From Deferribacteraceae bacterium (GTDB lineage Bacteria > Chrysiogenota > Deferribacteres > Deferribacterales > Deferrivibrionaceae): 64,000 bases of DNA. The notes below the pieces were generated by a model that worked only from the letters and a program-made list of their open reading frames with translations, ran no database searches and had not been told where the DNA came from. The position numbers were made by a program, and so were the translations under genes. Below are positions 14,992-25,322 of this stretch, piece by piece (positions within the stretch are counted from its first letter, which is position 1; every line of letters begins with the position of its first letter). Where the stretch lies: positions 1-64,000 of the forward strand of contig JAIHAR010000007.1 in the NCBI GenBank assembly GCA_020054865.1, in the 5' to 3' direction.

Positions 14992-15738
14992 TCAAACTTC
15001 CTGGCTGGATATCATTTTATAAATAGCAAACTGCTTTGCAATTCTTCCGCTTCTGCCGCCCCTTTCGATTGCAAAATTTTCTGCTTCTTGCTCAAACTCA
15101 TTATCCGAAGGCACACCATATTTATCAAAGTAAAGTTTCACTATTTCAAGGTATTCACTTTTCTTGAGAGGGTAAAACCCGATTGTTAATCCAAATCTTG
15201 CAAAAAGAGACGATTTTTCGTTTAAATCATCTCGTGAATAAATGTCGCTGCTTTCATATGCCCTTTCAGCTATCAGGTGTCTTCTGTTTGATGTGGCAAC
15301 AAACATAACATTAGAAGGAGGTTCTTCAAGGCTACCTTCGATTACTGATTTAAATCTTCTAAAAAGTGCATCGTCATCGTCAAACGAGATATCGTCAAAG
15401 TAAACAATAAACTTGAAATGATAATTTTGTCTTATTATTTCGTATAATTTAAAAATAGAAATTATTTCTTCATCAAGAAATTCAATTATTTTAAGGCCAC
15501 TTTTCTCAAATTTTTTAACAATTGATTTTATCAGTGAAGATTTTCCACACCCTTTTTCCCCCCACAGGAGCATATTCAAGAAAGGTCCATTATTTACAAA
15601 TGATTGGATGTTTTTTACAGCAAGTATTTTTTGCCTGTCTATGCAAAGCAAATTATCAAGCTCATTTTCTACAGAAATATCAATAGGCGCAAGCTCACAC
15701 CATAGCCATCTAAAAGCGATGTTACTATTTAGACTCAT
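14992..15738 (-). CDS. DUF815 family AAA ATPase
   Basis: A 248-residue P-loop ATPase. Walker A is GEKGCGKSS. The acidic stretch [13 protein letters not shown] holds Walker B. The family signature [18 protein letters not shown] and a C-terminal [11 protein letters not shown] follow. Members are predicted AAA ATPases without an established function. Its ATG overlaps the hemB stop by 4 bases, so it is the last gene of the haem operon and is translationally coupled to hemB. That coupling is suggestive, but DUF815 genes are not known to be needed for haem synthesis. Confidence 0.85.
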   Translation of the reverse strand: MSLNSNIAFRWLWCELAPIDISVENELDNLLCIDRQKILAVKNIQSFVNNGPFLNMLLWGEKGCGKSSLIKSIVKKFEKSGLKIIEFLDEEIISIFKLYEIIRQNYHFKFIVYFDDISFDDDDALFRRFKSVIEGSLEEPPSNVMFVATSNRRHLIAERAYESSDIYSRDDLNEKSSLFARFGLTIGFYPLKKSEYLEIVKLYFDKYGVPSDNEFEQEAENFAIERGGRSGRIAKQFAIYKMISSQEV

Positions 15739-16703
15739 AGAATTTTGGCAACCTCTTTTGCAAAATAAGTTAATATAAGGTCAGCTCCGGCTCTTTTTAT
15801 AGATGTTAGAGTTTCCAAAATAATTCTGTCTTTATCAAACCATCCTCTTTCAATTGCCCCCATAATCATGGAATATTCTCCACTTACGTTATATGCTGCC
15901 AAAGGTACATTGTAGGTATCTTTTGTTTCTCTGATAATATCAAGATAAGCAAGGGCAGGTTTTACCATAAGGATATCTGCACCCTCCAAAAGGTCGAGCT
16001 CTGATTCCCTTATGGCTTCCAACCTGTTTGCAGGGTCCATCTGATAGCTTCTTCTATCACCAAAATTAGGAGTACTTTCTGCCGCATCTCTGAAAGGTCC
16101 ATAATAAGCTGAAGCAAATTTTGCAGAATAGCTCATTATTGGAATATTTTCAAAACTGTTAGAGTCAAGGATATCCCTTATTGCCATAATTCTGCCATCC
16201 ATCATATCGCTTGGTGCAACCATGTCAGCACCGGCTTTTGCATGGCTAAGGGCTTCAAGGGCAAGGTATTTGAGTGTTTCGTCATTGTTGACGTCATTGT
16301 CTTTTATAATTCCGCAGTGCCCGTGACTTGTATATTCGCACATACATACATCAGTAATGATGTACAGATTTTTGGTATTTTGTTTTATTGCCCTGATGGC
16401 ATTTTGGATTATTCCATTTTCGTTGTAAGCCTCGCTTCCTAATTCATCTTTATGTTTAGGTATCCCAAAGAGGATAATCGCTTTTATGCCAAGCCTCTCA
16501 AGCTCAATGCATTCTTTAACGGTATTTTCTATATCCATTTGATATATTCCGGGCATTGAAGGTATTTCCTTTTTGACCCCATCATATTCGGTAACAAAGA
16601 GCGGATATATCAAATCGTCAAGTGTTAATTTTGTTTCCCTTACAAGGCTTCTTATAAGTTCATTTTTTCTTAGTCTTCTTGGTCTGATAACAGGAAAGCT
16701 CAT
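15735..16703 (-). CDS. hemB: porphobilinogen synthase (5-aminolevulinate dehydratase)
   Basis: A 322-residue enzyme condensing two 5-aminolevulinates to porphobilinogen. The metal site [14 protein letters not shown] carries the three cysteines typical of zinc-dependent enzymes. The two active-site lysines are visible in [15 protein letters not shown] and in [12 protein letters not shown]. Length is normal. It starts with a 4-base ATGA overlap with hemD and a strong AAGGAGG. It is the fifth gene of the haem operon. Confidence 0.97.
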   Translation of the reverse strand: MSFPVIRPRRLRKNELIRSLVRETKLTLDDLIYPLFVTEYDGVKKEIPSMPGIYQMDIENTVKECIELERLGIKAIILFGIPKHKDELGSEAYNENGIIQNAIRAIKQNTKNLYIITDVCMCEYTSHGHCGIIKDNDVNNDETLKYLALEALSHAKAGADMVAPSDMMDGRIMAIRDILDSNSFENIPIMSYSAKFASAYYGPFRDAAESTPNFGDRRSYQMDPANRLEAIRESELDLLEGADILMVKPALAYLDIIRETKDTYNVPLAAYNVSGEYSMIMGAIERGWFDKDRIILETLTSIKRAGADLILTYFAKEVAKIL

Positions 16704-17416
16704 TTTGTCCTCCTTAATTCTTGTAAAAGCAACACAACCCCATATATGGTATATTCTTCGGGGTAGTATGAGTCTATATTTAGACTGTTTTTTAAAAAAT
16801 TATAAGTTGTTTTCCCTATTGATATAAAATTTAATTTATTGATAAAACTATCCTCGTGAAAGTTCATAAAGAAACTCTCTGCTGCAGACGGAGATGCAAA
16901 AACAACCGTGTCAATTTTGTTTTCAGCAATAAAATTTTTCACATAACCACTTTCATATTTAATTTTACTGGTTTTATAGATAGCTACAGTTTCCACCAGG
17001 GCGCCATATGTGATAAGGTGATTTTTTAATTTATCTGAATGGGTCTCAGGTACCGGAATCAAAATATTTTTATCCTTTACATCTATATTTTCAAAATAAT
17101 TTATCAGTCCGTCCGCTGAAAATTCACCTTGAGGGACGATTGCGTCGATACCGTAATTTTTTAGAAATTCCGCCGTTTTGCTGCCAACTGCTATATATTT
17201 TATTGCCCTGGCATCGGATTTATCCATAAAATATTTTACGGCATTTATGCTTGAAAATATTATGAAGTCATAAACCTTTTTCCTGACATTGAAATTCAGC
17301 CCCGAAGTTTCAATCATAGGCAACAAAAATGGATAAAAAAGATTACGTGACAAAAGGTTTATAAAATCAACAGACTGCTCTGGCTGTCTTGTAATCAAAA
17401 TGTTTCTAAAAGCCAT
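16700..17416 (-). CDS. hemD: uroporphyrinogen-III synthase
   Basis: A 238-residue protein that cyclises hydroxymethylbilane to uroporphyrinogen III. The family is poorly conserved, but several motifs fit: [10 protein letters not shown] at the N-terminus, [24 protein letters not shown] and [13 protein letters not shown]. The position between hemC and hemB settles the assignment. It starts 2 bases after the hemC stop. Confidence 0.92.
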   Translation of the reverse strand: MAFRNILITRQPEQSVDFINLLSRNLFYPFLLPMIETSGLNFNVRKKVYDFIIFSSINAVKYFMDKSDARAIKYIAVGSKTAEFLKNYGIDAIVPQGEFSADGLINYFENIDVKDKNILIPVPETHSDKLKNHLITYGALVETVAIYKTSKIKYESGYVKNFIAENKIDTVVFASPSAAESFFMNFHEDSFINKLNFISIGKTTYNFLKNSLNIDSYYPEEYTIYGVVLLLQELRRTK

Positions 17417-17418
17417 AT

Positions 17419-18339
17419 CTATGAGTAAACTTCCTTCAAAATTTCTTTTCCGCCATTATTCAATATCTTTTCGGCAATTTTTTCGCCTAAATTTTCTGCG
17501 TTTTCAATGGTGTCATCCCCTTCTTCAAATAAGTGTTTTTTGCCGTCAAGTGAGGATAAAAGGGCTTTCAGGTGGATTTTGTTTTCTTCAATTGTAGAAA
17601 AACCTGCTATGGGTACCTGACACCCCCCTTGCAATTTTTTTAGAAAGGCTCTTTCGCATTTTGTCCTTATCATTGTAATATCATCATTTATAAAAGAAAC
17701 TATTTCCTGTGTCGCCTTGTCATCACCTCGAAGCTCTATGCCAATTGTCCCCTGACATACAGCTGGCAAGATATCGCTTATGGAAATTGTTTCTTTTATG
17801 TATTCCGTGAGTTGGAGTCTCTTAAGACCGGCTTTTGCAAGAATTATAGCGTCAAACTCACCGTTAAGCATTTTATTTATTCTTGTGTCAACATTTCCTC
17901 TTAAGTCTTTTATCGTAAGGTCACTTCTGAGTTTTAAAAGCTGCAGCTTTCTTCTCAAACTGCTTGTTCCTACAACTGCACCTTTCGGTAATTCTCTAAT
18001 ATTGTTATACTTTACTGACAAAAAGGCGTCGTTTGGTTCTTCCCTTTTTGGGGTTGCAAACAGAGTAAGACCTTCAGGTAACTCCATAGGAACATCTTTC
18101 ATGCTGTGTACAGCAATATCTGCACTACCATCGAGCAAAGCATTTTCGATTTCTTTTACAAACAGACCTTTTCCGCCAATCTTGGCAAGAGGGGTATCCA
18201 ATATTTTATCCCCCTGAGTTTTTATGATTTTAAGCTCAACCCGTATATCTTTGTGTTTTTCTTCAATAAGGCTTTTTATGTAATTTGATTGCCACAGGGC
18301 AAGTTTACTCCCTCTTGTACCTATTATTAGCTTTCTCAT
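17419..18339 (-). CDS. hemC: hydroxymethylbilane synthase (porphobilinogen deaminase)
   Basis: A 306-residue enzyme joining four porphobilinogens. Visible are IGTRGSKLALWQ at the N-terminus, the DIAVHSMKDVP catalytic-aspartate region, GTSSLRRKLQ, and the cofactor-bearing cysteine in LQGGCQVPIAGF. Length is normal. It begins on the base after the hemA stop, with AAAGGAG inside the hemA 3' end. Confidence 0.97.
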   Translation of the reverse strand: MRKLIIGTRGSKLALWQSNYIKSLIEEKHKDIRVELKIIKTQGDKILDTPLAKIGGKGLFVKEIENALLDGSADIAVHSMKDVPMELPEGLTLFATPKREEPNDAFLSVKYNNIRELPKGAVVGTSSLRRKLQLLKLRSDLTIKDLRGNVDTRINKMLNGEFDAIILAKAGLKRLQLTEYIKETISISDILPAVCQGTIGIELRGDDKATQEIVSFINDDITMIRTKCERAFLKKLQGGCQVPIAGFSTIEENKIHLKALLSSLDGKKHLFEEGDDTIENAENLGEKIAEKILNNGGKEILKEVYS

Positions 18340-19602
18340 TTATTCTCCTTTTAAATTAAATAATATTTCCACTGCCTCAGCTAAAGTGTATTTATCACCG
18401 CTTACCCCTAAATTTTTAAGATTCGTAAGGGGGGTATGCAGGGCTTTGTTCAGGTAAGATGTCAATGCATAATTTAATAGCTGCTCATCAATGCTCCCTT
18501 TGTATTTTTCCATAAGTCTTTTGATTTCGGTCTCCCGTATTTGTTCAAAATAGCTGCGAAGCCCTTTTATCGCAGGTACTATTTTTAATGATTTTATCCA
18601 GTATAGAAAATCTTCAACAGCTGCATCCACCATTTGTAGCGCTTTTACAGCTTCTTTTTCTCTTGCTTTTTTATTGGCTTCAACAACACTTTTCAAATCA
18701 TCAATATCGTAAACATATGTATTTTCAATTTCATTGATTTTAGGGTCAATATCCCTTGGGACAGCAATATCTATAAAAAACATTGGTGAATATTTTCTTT
18801 TAATCATAATCGATTTGACATCTTCATAGCTTACGATGAAATTAGGAGCACCGGTTGAACTTATTACAATATCAGCATCCATAAGGTATTCTTTAAGATT
18901 TTCAAAAGGTTTTGCAATACCTGAAACTTCTCTGGCAAGATTTTCAGCTTTTTCAAATGTCCTGTTAGTGATTACTATTGAGTTGATATCTGTTGAAGAA
19001 AGATGTTTTGCTGCAAGCTCACACATTTCACCAGCACCTATTATGAGGGCTGATTTGTTTTTTAGACTACCGAAAATCTTTTTGGCAAGTTCAACTGCGG
19101 CATAACTTACAGAAACCGGATTTTCTGCAATACCTGTCTCGGTGCGCACCTTTTTGGCAATTTTTATGGTAGATTCTTCCAGTTTTTTTAAAAATCTGTC
19201 AACCTTTCCATAAATTTTTGCAAAATTGAATGCATCTTTTACCTGACCAAAAATTTGCGGCTCACCCAGCACCAGGGAATCAAGCCCGCAGGCGACTTTA
19301 AATAAATGTTTAATCGCATCCTTTCCGCAATAAGTGTATGTGTGATTTTTAAGCTCACCGATTTCTATGTTGCTTTCCTCAGCCACGATTTTAAGCACGC
19401 TTTCAATATTGCATAAAAAATCATCTGTTACGAGGTAGTATTCGACCCTGTTGCAGGTTGATAAAATAAGTGCTTCATAAATCCTTTCATTTGCAAGGAT
19501 ATTTGTGTAAATCTGCTCAAGTTTTTCCTGGGGTACTGCCAGACATTCCCTCAAATCAACAGACGCTGTATTGTGATTTAAACCAACTACTGCAAGTTGC
19601 AT
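18340..19602 (-). CDS. hemA: glutamyl-tRNA reductase
   Basis: A 420-residue enzyme making glutamate-1-semialdehyde from Glu-tRNA, the first step of the C5 haem route. The catalytic cysteine lies in LILSTCNRVEYYL. The GLDSLVLGEPQIFGQVKDAF block and the NADPH-binding segment (ALIIGAGEMCELAAKHL) follow, then the C-terminal dimerisation helices. It begins 3 bases after the HemX/CcsA-like gene with AAGGTGA in front. No hemL is present in this window. Confidence 0.97.
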   Translation of the reverse strand: MQLAVVGLNHNTASVDLRECLAVPQEKLEQIYTNILANERIYEALILSTCNRVEYYLVTDDFLCNIESVLKIVAEESNIEIGELKNHTYTYCGKDAIKHLFKVACGLDSLVLGEPQIFGQVKDAFNFAKIYGKVDRFLKKLEESTIKIAKKVRTETGIAENPVSVSYAAVELAKKIFGSLKNKSALIIGAGEMCELAAKHLSSTDINSIVITNRTFEKAENLAREVSGIAKPFENLKEYLMDADIVISSTGAPNFIVSYEDVKSIMIKRKYSPMFFIDIAVPRDIDPKINEIENTYVYDIDDLKSVVEANKKAREKEAVKALQMVDAAVEDFLYWIKSLKIVPAIKGLRSYFEQIRETEIKRLMEKYKGSIDEQLLNYALTSYLNKALHTPLTNLKNLGVSGDKYTLAEAVEILFNLKGE

Positions 19603-19605
19603 ATT

Positions 19606-20394
19606 TCACCTTAATAAAAAATTGGCTACACCGTGATATGTCAACAGTATCAAAATAATTCCAATAATACTTAATGATGCTGCTTGTTTTGGCGTAAGCC
19701 CTCTAATTTTTTTTATGATTATTATTATAAAAAATATTATCCAGGTGATAAATGAAAATATTAGTTTTGATGAGAGGATTAATGTGCCATTCCACTCGAT
19801 CAGCCCCCATATTATCCCTGAGATAATTCCGCCGGAAAAGAGCACAAAGCCTGTAAATATCGAGAAATTATTAAGGTTGTTTATTGTTTCAAGAGGTGGA
19901 AAATTTTTGAAAATCAGGCCAAAGTTTTTGTTTTTAAGTTGTCTTTCCTGCATAAAATAAAGAATCCCGCATAGTGCTGAAATAAGAAAAAATGCAGTAC
20001 CTCCTATTGTAAGAGGAAGATGGATGTATATCCAGAATGTAGATAAGTGTTGTTTCTTGTAGACAATATTTTCAGATAAAAAGCCTCCTACACCGGCAGC
20101 TATTATAAATGGAAGAATCAATAGCGATAAAAATGGCCTTTTATATTTTACAAATAAAATAACATATCCGGTACCGAGAAAAAACATTGTCATACTGAGA
20201 ATATCAAAAAGAGTTGATGCAGGGAATTGTTTTAGCGATACCCATCTGAGTATTATGGTTAAAAAGTTTAACATCACAGAAATAAACATTGATATTTGTG
20301 AAAAAATGTATAGTTTTCTGCTGTTATGGAAAAAATGTAAAAGGATAAGCAGGAAACTTGAAAGGTAAGCAAACAATGTCAAACTGTAAAGCAT
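19606..20394 (-). CDS. HemX/CcsA-type cytochrome c assembly family membrane protein
   Basis: A 262-residue protein with about eight hydrophobic segments. The region with FWIYIHLPLTIGGTAFFLIS, then LCGILYFMQERQLK, and a tryptophan-containing loop (IIWGLIEWNG) match the cytochrome c assembly family that includes CcsA and HemX. As the first gene of a hemACDB operon it is in the HemX position. HemX lowers HemA levels in Bacillus, while CcsA homologues handle haem for cytochrome c; sequence alone does not separate these roles. The start has AAGAGGTAAAG in front. Confidence 0.85.
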   Translation of the reverse strand: MLYSLTLFAYLSSFLLILLHFFHNSRKLYIFSQISMFISVMLNFLTIILRWVSLKQFPASTLFDILSMTMFFLGTGYVILFVKYKRPFLSLLILPFIIAAGVGGFLSENIVYKKQHLSTFWIYIHLPLTIGGTAFFLISALCGILYFMQERQLKNKNFGLIFKNFPPLETINNLNNFSIFTGFVLFSGGIISGIIWGLIEWNGTLILSSKLIFSFITWIIFFIIIIIKKIRGLTPKQAASLSIIGIILILLTYHGVANFLLR

Positions 20395-20475
20395 CTTTAC
20401 CTCTTAATAAAAATGTTTTTTATTACTTGAAAGAGTGTAATATAAAGAAGAGAATTTGTTAAGGGTTTTTTTAAG

Positions 20476-21792
20476 GTGAATGATAAAAACATACTAAATT
20501 TGTTGGTTAAAAGCTGGTCAGTAAGCTGGCCTATGATTCTTATCATGATTTTTGAGTTTTTTATAAGCCTTACCGATGTATATATTGCAGGTATTATAGG
20601 CAAAGAAGTCCAGGCCACGATAGGACTTGTTTCACAGATTTATTTTATATTTGTTGTGGTGGCAAATGCAATTACCGTGGGCAGTGTGTCTGTGGTGTCA
20701 AGACTGTATACTGCCAAAGATAGCAATGAGCTTTCCGTAGCAATATTTTCAATATTGGCAGCAACCGGGTCTTTTGGCATATTGTTAAGTTTGGCAGGGA
20801 TATTTTTGTCGGATAATATTATAAATTTTTTAAATATCCCTGATGAGATAAAAAAGTTTGCTGTCCCCCTTATCAATATATATGCTTTCGGGCTTATGTT
20901 TCATTATTTTCTGGTAAACACAAACGGGATATTGCGAGCTACTTCAAGAATAAAAATTTCACTTTTATCGATGTTATTGGCAGCAGTCTTGAATGTATCA
21001 TTAAATTTCTTTTTTGTGTTTCACACCCCTCTGGGATTTAAGGGGATTGCCCTTTCAACTGTAGTAAGTGTTGTGGTTGCTGCCATTTTAAACCTCTATC
21101 ATATCAGAATATTTTTGGTGCTAAAGAAAATTGATATAAATTTTATAAAAAGGGTTTTCAAAATTGGTTGGCCATCAGGCCTGCTTCAGGTAAGCTGGCA
21201 ACTTGGCAGTACGGTGCTATTTTTGATTATAGGTATGATTCCGGAAAAGAGTATCGATGTAATGGCGGCCTTTACAAATGGGGCAAGGATTGAGGCTGCT
21301 ATTTTTCTGCCTGCTTTTGCATTTAATATGGCAAATGCTGTGGTGGTTGGTAATTATATGGGAGAAAAAAACATGGAAGATGCTTTTAAATCAGGCTACT
21401 ATACGGCACTAATGGGGAGTGTAATTATTACTTTAATTACAGTTATTGTTATTGTTTTTGCATGGCCTATTGCAAATTTCCTATCAAACAATGAAAATGT
21501 GGTGAAAGAGAGTGTCAATTATTTATATATCAGCATGATAAGCGAGCCATTTATGGCATTTGGTGTTATACTTGGAGGAGGATTAAACGGAGTAGGGGAT
21601 ACAAAAAGTGTTATGGTAAGAGTGATAAGCAGTTTATGGCTTATAAGAATTCCTCTTGCTTTTGTTTTAGGAATTTTTCTAAATTACGGCTCATCAGGTA
21701 TATGGTGGAGTATGAATATATCTATTTTTGCTCAGTGTTATTTAATTGGAAGATATTATTTCAAAAAAAGGTGGTTATATAATGAAATCTGA
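20476..21792 (+). CDS. MATE family efflux transporter
   Basis: A 438-residue, roughly twelve-segment membrane protein. It has SWPMILIMIFEFFISLTDVY at the N-terminus, the internal repeat starting near WPSGLLQVSWQLG, and GDTKSVMVRVISSLWLIRIP, all typical of MATE cation/drug antiporters. It starts at GTG (20476), as no ATG in this frame gives a complete first helix. The substrate is unknown. It overlaps the next gene by 11 bases and is divergent from the haem operon across about 80 bases. Confidence 0.9.
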   Translation: MNDKNILNLLVKSWSVSWPMILIMIFEFFISLTDVYIAGIIGKEVQATIGLVSQIYFIFVVVANAITVGSVSVVSRLYTAKDSNELSVAIFSILAATGSFGILLSLAGIFLSDNIINFLNIPDEIKKFAVPLINIYAFGLMFHYFLVNTNGILRATSRIKISLLSMLLAAVLNVSLNFFFVFHTPLGFKGIALSTVVSVVVAAILNLYHIRIFLVLKKIDINFIKRVFKIGWPSGLLQVSWQLGSTVLFLIIGMIPEKSIDVMAAFTNGARIEAAIFLPAFAFNMANAVVVGNYMGEKNMEDAFKSGYYTALMGSVIITLITVIVIVFAWPIANFLSNNENVVKESVNYLYISMISEPFMAFGVILGGGLNGVGDTKSVMVRVISSLWLIRIPLAFVLGIFLNYGSSGIWWSMNISIFAQCYLIGRYYFKKRWLYNEI

Positions 21793-22633
21793 AGTGCTTG
21801 AATTAAGACACAAGGAAATACTTTTTGAAAAACTTAAGCAGGTTGAAACTAAAATTTCTGAGTACAGCTTTGCTAACCTTTTTCTTTTTCGCAATAATCA
21901 TAAATACAACGTTATTTATGATAAAGAGATTTTTATTGAAGGTGTTAGCTACGACAATAAAAAGTATCTTATGCCCACAGTAGAAATTTTTAAACTTGAT
22001 AGACTTTATTTAAAGGAAATTGCAAGGGGCTATGATTTTATTTTTCCGATTGATGAAAAATGGCTTGATTATTTTGATGATGATTTTGAATATCATTTCA
22101 GGGATGGGGATACTGATTATATTTATACCGTTGAAAAAATATCAACTTTTAAAGGGAGAAAGCTGCATAAGAAGAGAAATCTGTTGAAACAGTTTATTAC
22201 CAATTACAGTTATGAGTCAAAGCCACTGTTAAAAGATAATCTGGTTGATGCAATTGATATTTTGGATACCTGGCTTGAAGAAATAGGAGAAGACCCAAAT
22301 AAAACCGATTACTACCAGTGTAAGGAAGCTCTAAATTTAATGGATGAACTTGTAATTTGTGGTATAATTTATTATGCGGAAAATGAGCCTGCTGGTTTTA
22401 TTTTAGGCGAAGAGATAGATAGCGAGACTTTTGTTTTGCATTTTGCTAAAGGAAAAAGAAAGTTTAAGGGGGCGTATCAATTTATCTACAACGACTTTGC
22501 TAAAAGATTGCCTAAAAAGTATAAATATTTAAATTTTGAACAGGATTTGGGGAAAATGGCATTAAGAGTTGCCAAATCATCATATGTGCCGGATTTTATG
22601 TATAAAAAATATAGAGTAAGTTTAAAAAAATAA
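21782..22633 (+). CDS. DUF2156 domain protein
   Basis: A 283-residue soluble protein related to the acyltransferase-like domain (DUF2156, GNAT fold) found at the C-terminus of phosphatidylglycerol lysyltransferases. Indicative stretches are YSFANLFLFR, LLKQFITNY, EPAGFILGEEI and QFIYNDFAKRLPKKYKYLNFEQDLG. The lysyltransferase membrane part is absent, so its acceptor is unknown. The frame opens at 21746, but AAAGGTGG precedes the ATG at 21782. It overlaps the MATE gene and is 9 bases upstream of korA. Confidence 0.82.
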   Translation: MKSEVLELRHKEILFEKLKQVETKISEYSFANLFLFRNNHKYNVIYDKEIFIEGVSYDNKKYLMPTVEIFKLDRLYLKEIARGYDFIFPIDEKWLDYFDDDFEYHFRDGDTDYIYTVEKISTFKGRKLHKKRNLLKQFITNYSYESKPLLKDNLVDAIDILDTWLEEIGEDPNKTDYYQCKEALNLMDELVICGIIYYAENEPAGFILGEEIDSETFVLHFAKGKRKFKGAYQFIYNDFAKRLPKKYKYLNFEQDLGKMALRVAKSSYVPDFMYKKYRVSLKK

Positions 22634-22642
22634 GGAGCTTTT

Positions 22643-24325
22643 ATGACTGTATTGACCTGGAAAATTGGTGGACCTGCGGGATTTGGAATAATGAGTGCAG
22701 GACCAATGTTTGCAAAAGCCTTAAAAAGGAGCGGATATTCGGTGCAAGGGTATCCCGAATACCCATCCATTATCAGGGGCGGGTATAATTGTTATCACAT
22801 AACATTTTCAAATGAAAGTGTTTTTTCAGTCTATAAGAGGTGTGATATTCTTGTCGCCCTTGATAAAGTAGTATTTGACAATGAGGATATTACCGAAAAT
22901 ATGACTGTCATTGCGGATTTTGACAGCATAAAGTTAAGCGAAGATATTGTTTGCAAAAAGATACATATTCCTATTAAAAATATATTAAAAGAAAACGATT
23001 TTCCCGATATAGTCAAAAATTCAATAGCTCTTGGAGCATCTGCAAAGCTTTTAGGGGTAGATGAAAATATTGTTTTTAAACTGTTTGAAGAAAGTTTTCC
23101 CGCAAAAGTTGTAAATATGAATATTGAAGCTGCGAAAAAAGGGATGCAGTACTGTGAAAATGTTATTCAAAATAATTTCAAGCCTGATGACAAGGTTAAG
23201 GATTATCTTGTTATGACAGGCAATGAAGCAATAGCTACAGGTGCAATAAAGGCAGGGGTTGGATTTTATAGTACATATCCTATGACACCTGCATCTTCCA
23301 TACTTCACTATCTTGCAGGTGTTGCAGAAAAATATGGGATAATTGTAAAACACACTGAAGATGAGATTGCCGGTATTATAATGGCAATTGGTGCTTCATA
23401 CGCGGGAGTGAGGGCGATGACCGGGACTTCAGGGGGTGGCTTAAGCCTTATGACAGAAGGGGTTGGGCTTGCTGCAATGATTGAGACACCGCTTGTAATA
23501 GCCCTAAGTCAAAGACCTGGGCCTGCTACGGGGATGCCTACCTGGACAGAGCAGTCTGACCTGAAATTTGTAATGAATATTTCGCAGGACGAATTTGTAA
23601 GGATTGTGCTAACTCCGGGCGATTTAAAGGAGCTGTTTGTTATGACATTTGAGGCTTTTAACCTTGCCGATAAATATCAAGTGCCTGTTTTTGTATTGAC
23701 GGATAAATTTTTATCCGAATCCCATTTTTGCGTGGACAACCTTGAGTATGATGGTTTGGAAATTGACAGGGGCTATATTTTTGAAGGGGATGAAAGCAAA
23801 CCAATGGATTTTTTCCCAAGATATAAGGAATTTAAAAATGGAGTTGCAATGAGAGTAAATCCAGGTACGCCAGGTGGTTTGTTTAAGGCTCCGGGTAACG
23901 AACATGATGATTTTGGATTTGTTGCAACTGATTCCAAAACAAGAATAAAAAACCAGGAAAGAAGGTTTAGGAAAGAAAATTATATAAAAGATGAACTGCC
24001 ATTACCGAAACTCTATGGTAATGAAAATGCTGAAATTACTTTTGTTTGTTGGGGGTCGACCAAATTACCTTTGATGGAAGCATTGAAATTTACCGAAAAG
24101 TTTAATTTTATACATTTTTCGGCTGTCAACCCGATTAATTGGGAAGATGTGAAAAATATTTTTAAAGGTAAAAAGTTAGTTGCTATTGAGACAAATTTTA
24201 CCGGGCAGCTTGCCTCAATCATTGCTGAAAAAACAGGTATTGTTATTGAGGATAAGTTTTTAAAATACGATGGAAGGCCTTTTTTTGTTGAAGAGATTTT
24301 AGATTTTGTTGAGAGGGGGAGATAA
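22643..24325 (+). CDS. 2-oxoacid:ferredoxin oxidoreductase, fused gamma-alpha subunit
   Basis: A 560-residue protein. The N-terminal ~190 residues are the gamma domain (GGPAGFGIMSAGPMFAKAL, YPEYPSIIRGGYN). The remainder is the alpha subunit with GFYSTYPMTPASSILHYLA, MTGTSGGGLSLM and RPGPATGMPTWTEQSDL. This gamma-alpha plus beta layout is the 2-oxoglutarate:ferredoxin oxidoreductase (KorAB) type. It oxidatively decarboxylates, or in reverse carboxylates, a 2-oxoacid at the expense of ferredoxin. 2-oxoglutarate is the likeliest substrate but a related oxoacid is possible. AAGGAG precedes the ATG. Confidence 0.9.
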   Translation: MTVLTWKIGGPAGFGIMSAGPMFAKALKRSGYSVQGYPEYPSIIRGGYNCYHITFSNESVFSVYKRCDILVALDKVVFDNEDITENMTVIADFDSIKLSEDIVCKKIHIPIKNILKENDFPDIVKNSIALGASAKLLGVDENIVFKLFEESFPAKVVNMNIEAAKKGMQYCENVIQNNFKPDDKVKDYLVMTGNEAIATGAIKAGVGFYSTYPMTPASSILHYLAGVAEKYGIIVKHTEDEIAGIIMAIGASYAGVRAMTGTSGGGLSLMTEGVGLAAMIETPLVIALSQRPGPATGMPTWTEQSDLKFVMNISQDEFVRIVLTPGDLKELFVMTFEAFNLADKYQVPVFVLTDKFLSESHFCVDNLEYDGLEIDRGYIFEGDESKPMDFFPRYKEFKNGVAMRVNPGTPGGLFKAPGNEHDDFGFVATDSKTRIKNQERRFRKENYIKDELPLPKLYGNENAEITFVCWGSTKLPLMEALKFTEKFNFIHFSAVNPINWEDVKNIFKGKKLVAIETNFTGQLASIIAEKTGIVIEDKFLKYDGRPFFVEEILDFVERGR

Positions 24326-24327
24326 TT

Positions 24328-25176
24328 ATGAAAGCAATGGAATTTAATTCTGGTAAAATACCTGTCTGGTGCCCGGGTTGTGGCAATTTTGCTATATGGA
24401 ATGCAATAAAAGGTGCTCTGGCAGACCTTGAGCTGAATGGCAAGGATGTAGTAAATGTTTCCGGGATAGGTTGCTCAGGAAAGATGTTAAATCATTTACG
24501 CACTTATGGTTTTCATACTCTGCACGGCAGGACGCTACCTGTTGCAACAGGTGTAAAGCTTTCAAATCACAAATTGACTGTGATTGTAAATGGCGGGGAT
24601 GGAGACGGCTATGGAATGGGTGCCGGGCACTTTATACACGCAATAAGACGAAATCTTGATATTACTTATCTTGTTCATGATAATCATATTTATGGCCTTA
24701 CTACAGGACAGGCATCACCTACTACTGATAAAGGCTTAAAGAGTAAATCTACCCCTTCTGGTGTAATTGATGAGCCACTTAATCCGCTGGCGGTAGCTTT
24801 AAATGCAGGTGCTGCTTTTGTTGCAAGAGGGTATTCCGGTGAGGTTGAACACTTGAAGGAGCTTATAAAAGAAGGGATTAATTTCAAGGGGTTTGCATAT
24901 ATAGATATTCTGCAGCCGTGTGTTACTTTCGGGAAAAAATACAGTTATGAATATTATGATGAGAGAATTTACAAACTTGACGAATCTTATGACTGTACAA
25001 GCTTTGAGAACGCTTTAAAAAAGGTATGGGAAAAGGATAAAATTGCTCTCGGAATAATTTATAAAATACAAAAGGACGAATATACTTCTCTTCATCCACA
25101 AATTAAGGAGAAAACATTGCTTGAAACAACTGGCAAAATCAGGGATATTTCCGAGGAGTTACAGAGTTTTAAATGA
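24328..25176 (+). CDS. 2-oxoacid:ferredoxin oxidoreductase, beta subunit
   Basis: A 282-residue thiamine-diphosphate-binding subunit. WCPGCGNFAIWNAIK, GIGCSGKM, HTLHGRTLPVATGVKL and the ThDP motif GGDGDGYGMGAGHF to DNHIYGLTTGQASPT are all present. The start is 2 bases after the alpha-subunit stop with GGGGGAG. No delta (ferredoxin) subunit gene follows; a tRNA gene does. Confidence 0.93.
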   Translation: MKAMEFNSGKIPVWCPGCGNFAIWNAIKGALADLELNGKDVVNVSGIGCSGKMLNHLRTYGFHTLHGRTLPVATGVKLSNHKLTVIVNGGDGDGYGMGAGHFIHAIRRNLDITYLVHDNHIYGLTTGQASPTTDKGLKSKSTPSGVIDEPLNPLAVALNAGAAFVARGYSGEVEHLKELIKEGINFKGFAYIDILQPCVTFGKKYSYEYYDERIYKLDESYDCTSFENALKKVWEKDKIALGIIYKIQKDEYTSLHPQIKEKTLLETTGKIRDISEELQSFK

Positions 25177-25201
25177 AATTTACAGTTTTTAAAAAAAGTA
25201 G

Positions 25202-25230
25202 TTGACGAATAAGAGTTTTTGTTTTATAAA
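25202..25230 (+). promoter_or_regulatory. promoter of tRNA-Pro
   Basis: TTGACG (25202-25207), a 17-base spacer and TATAAA (25225-25230), ending 15 bases before the tRNA. Confidence 0.7.
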
Positions 25231-25245
25231 CACTCCTCGTCAATT

Positions 25246-25322
<77 letters not shown>

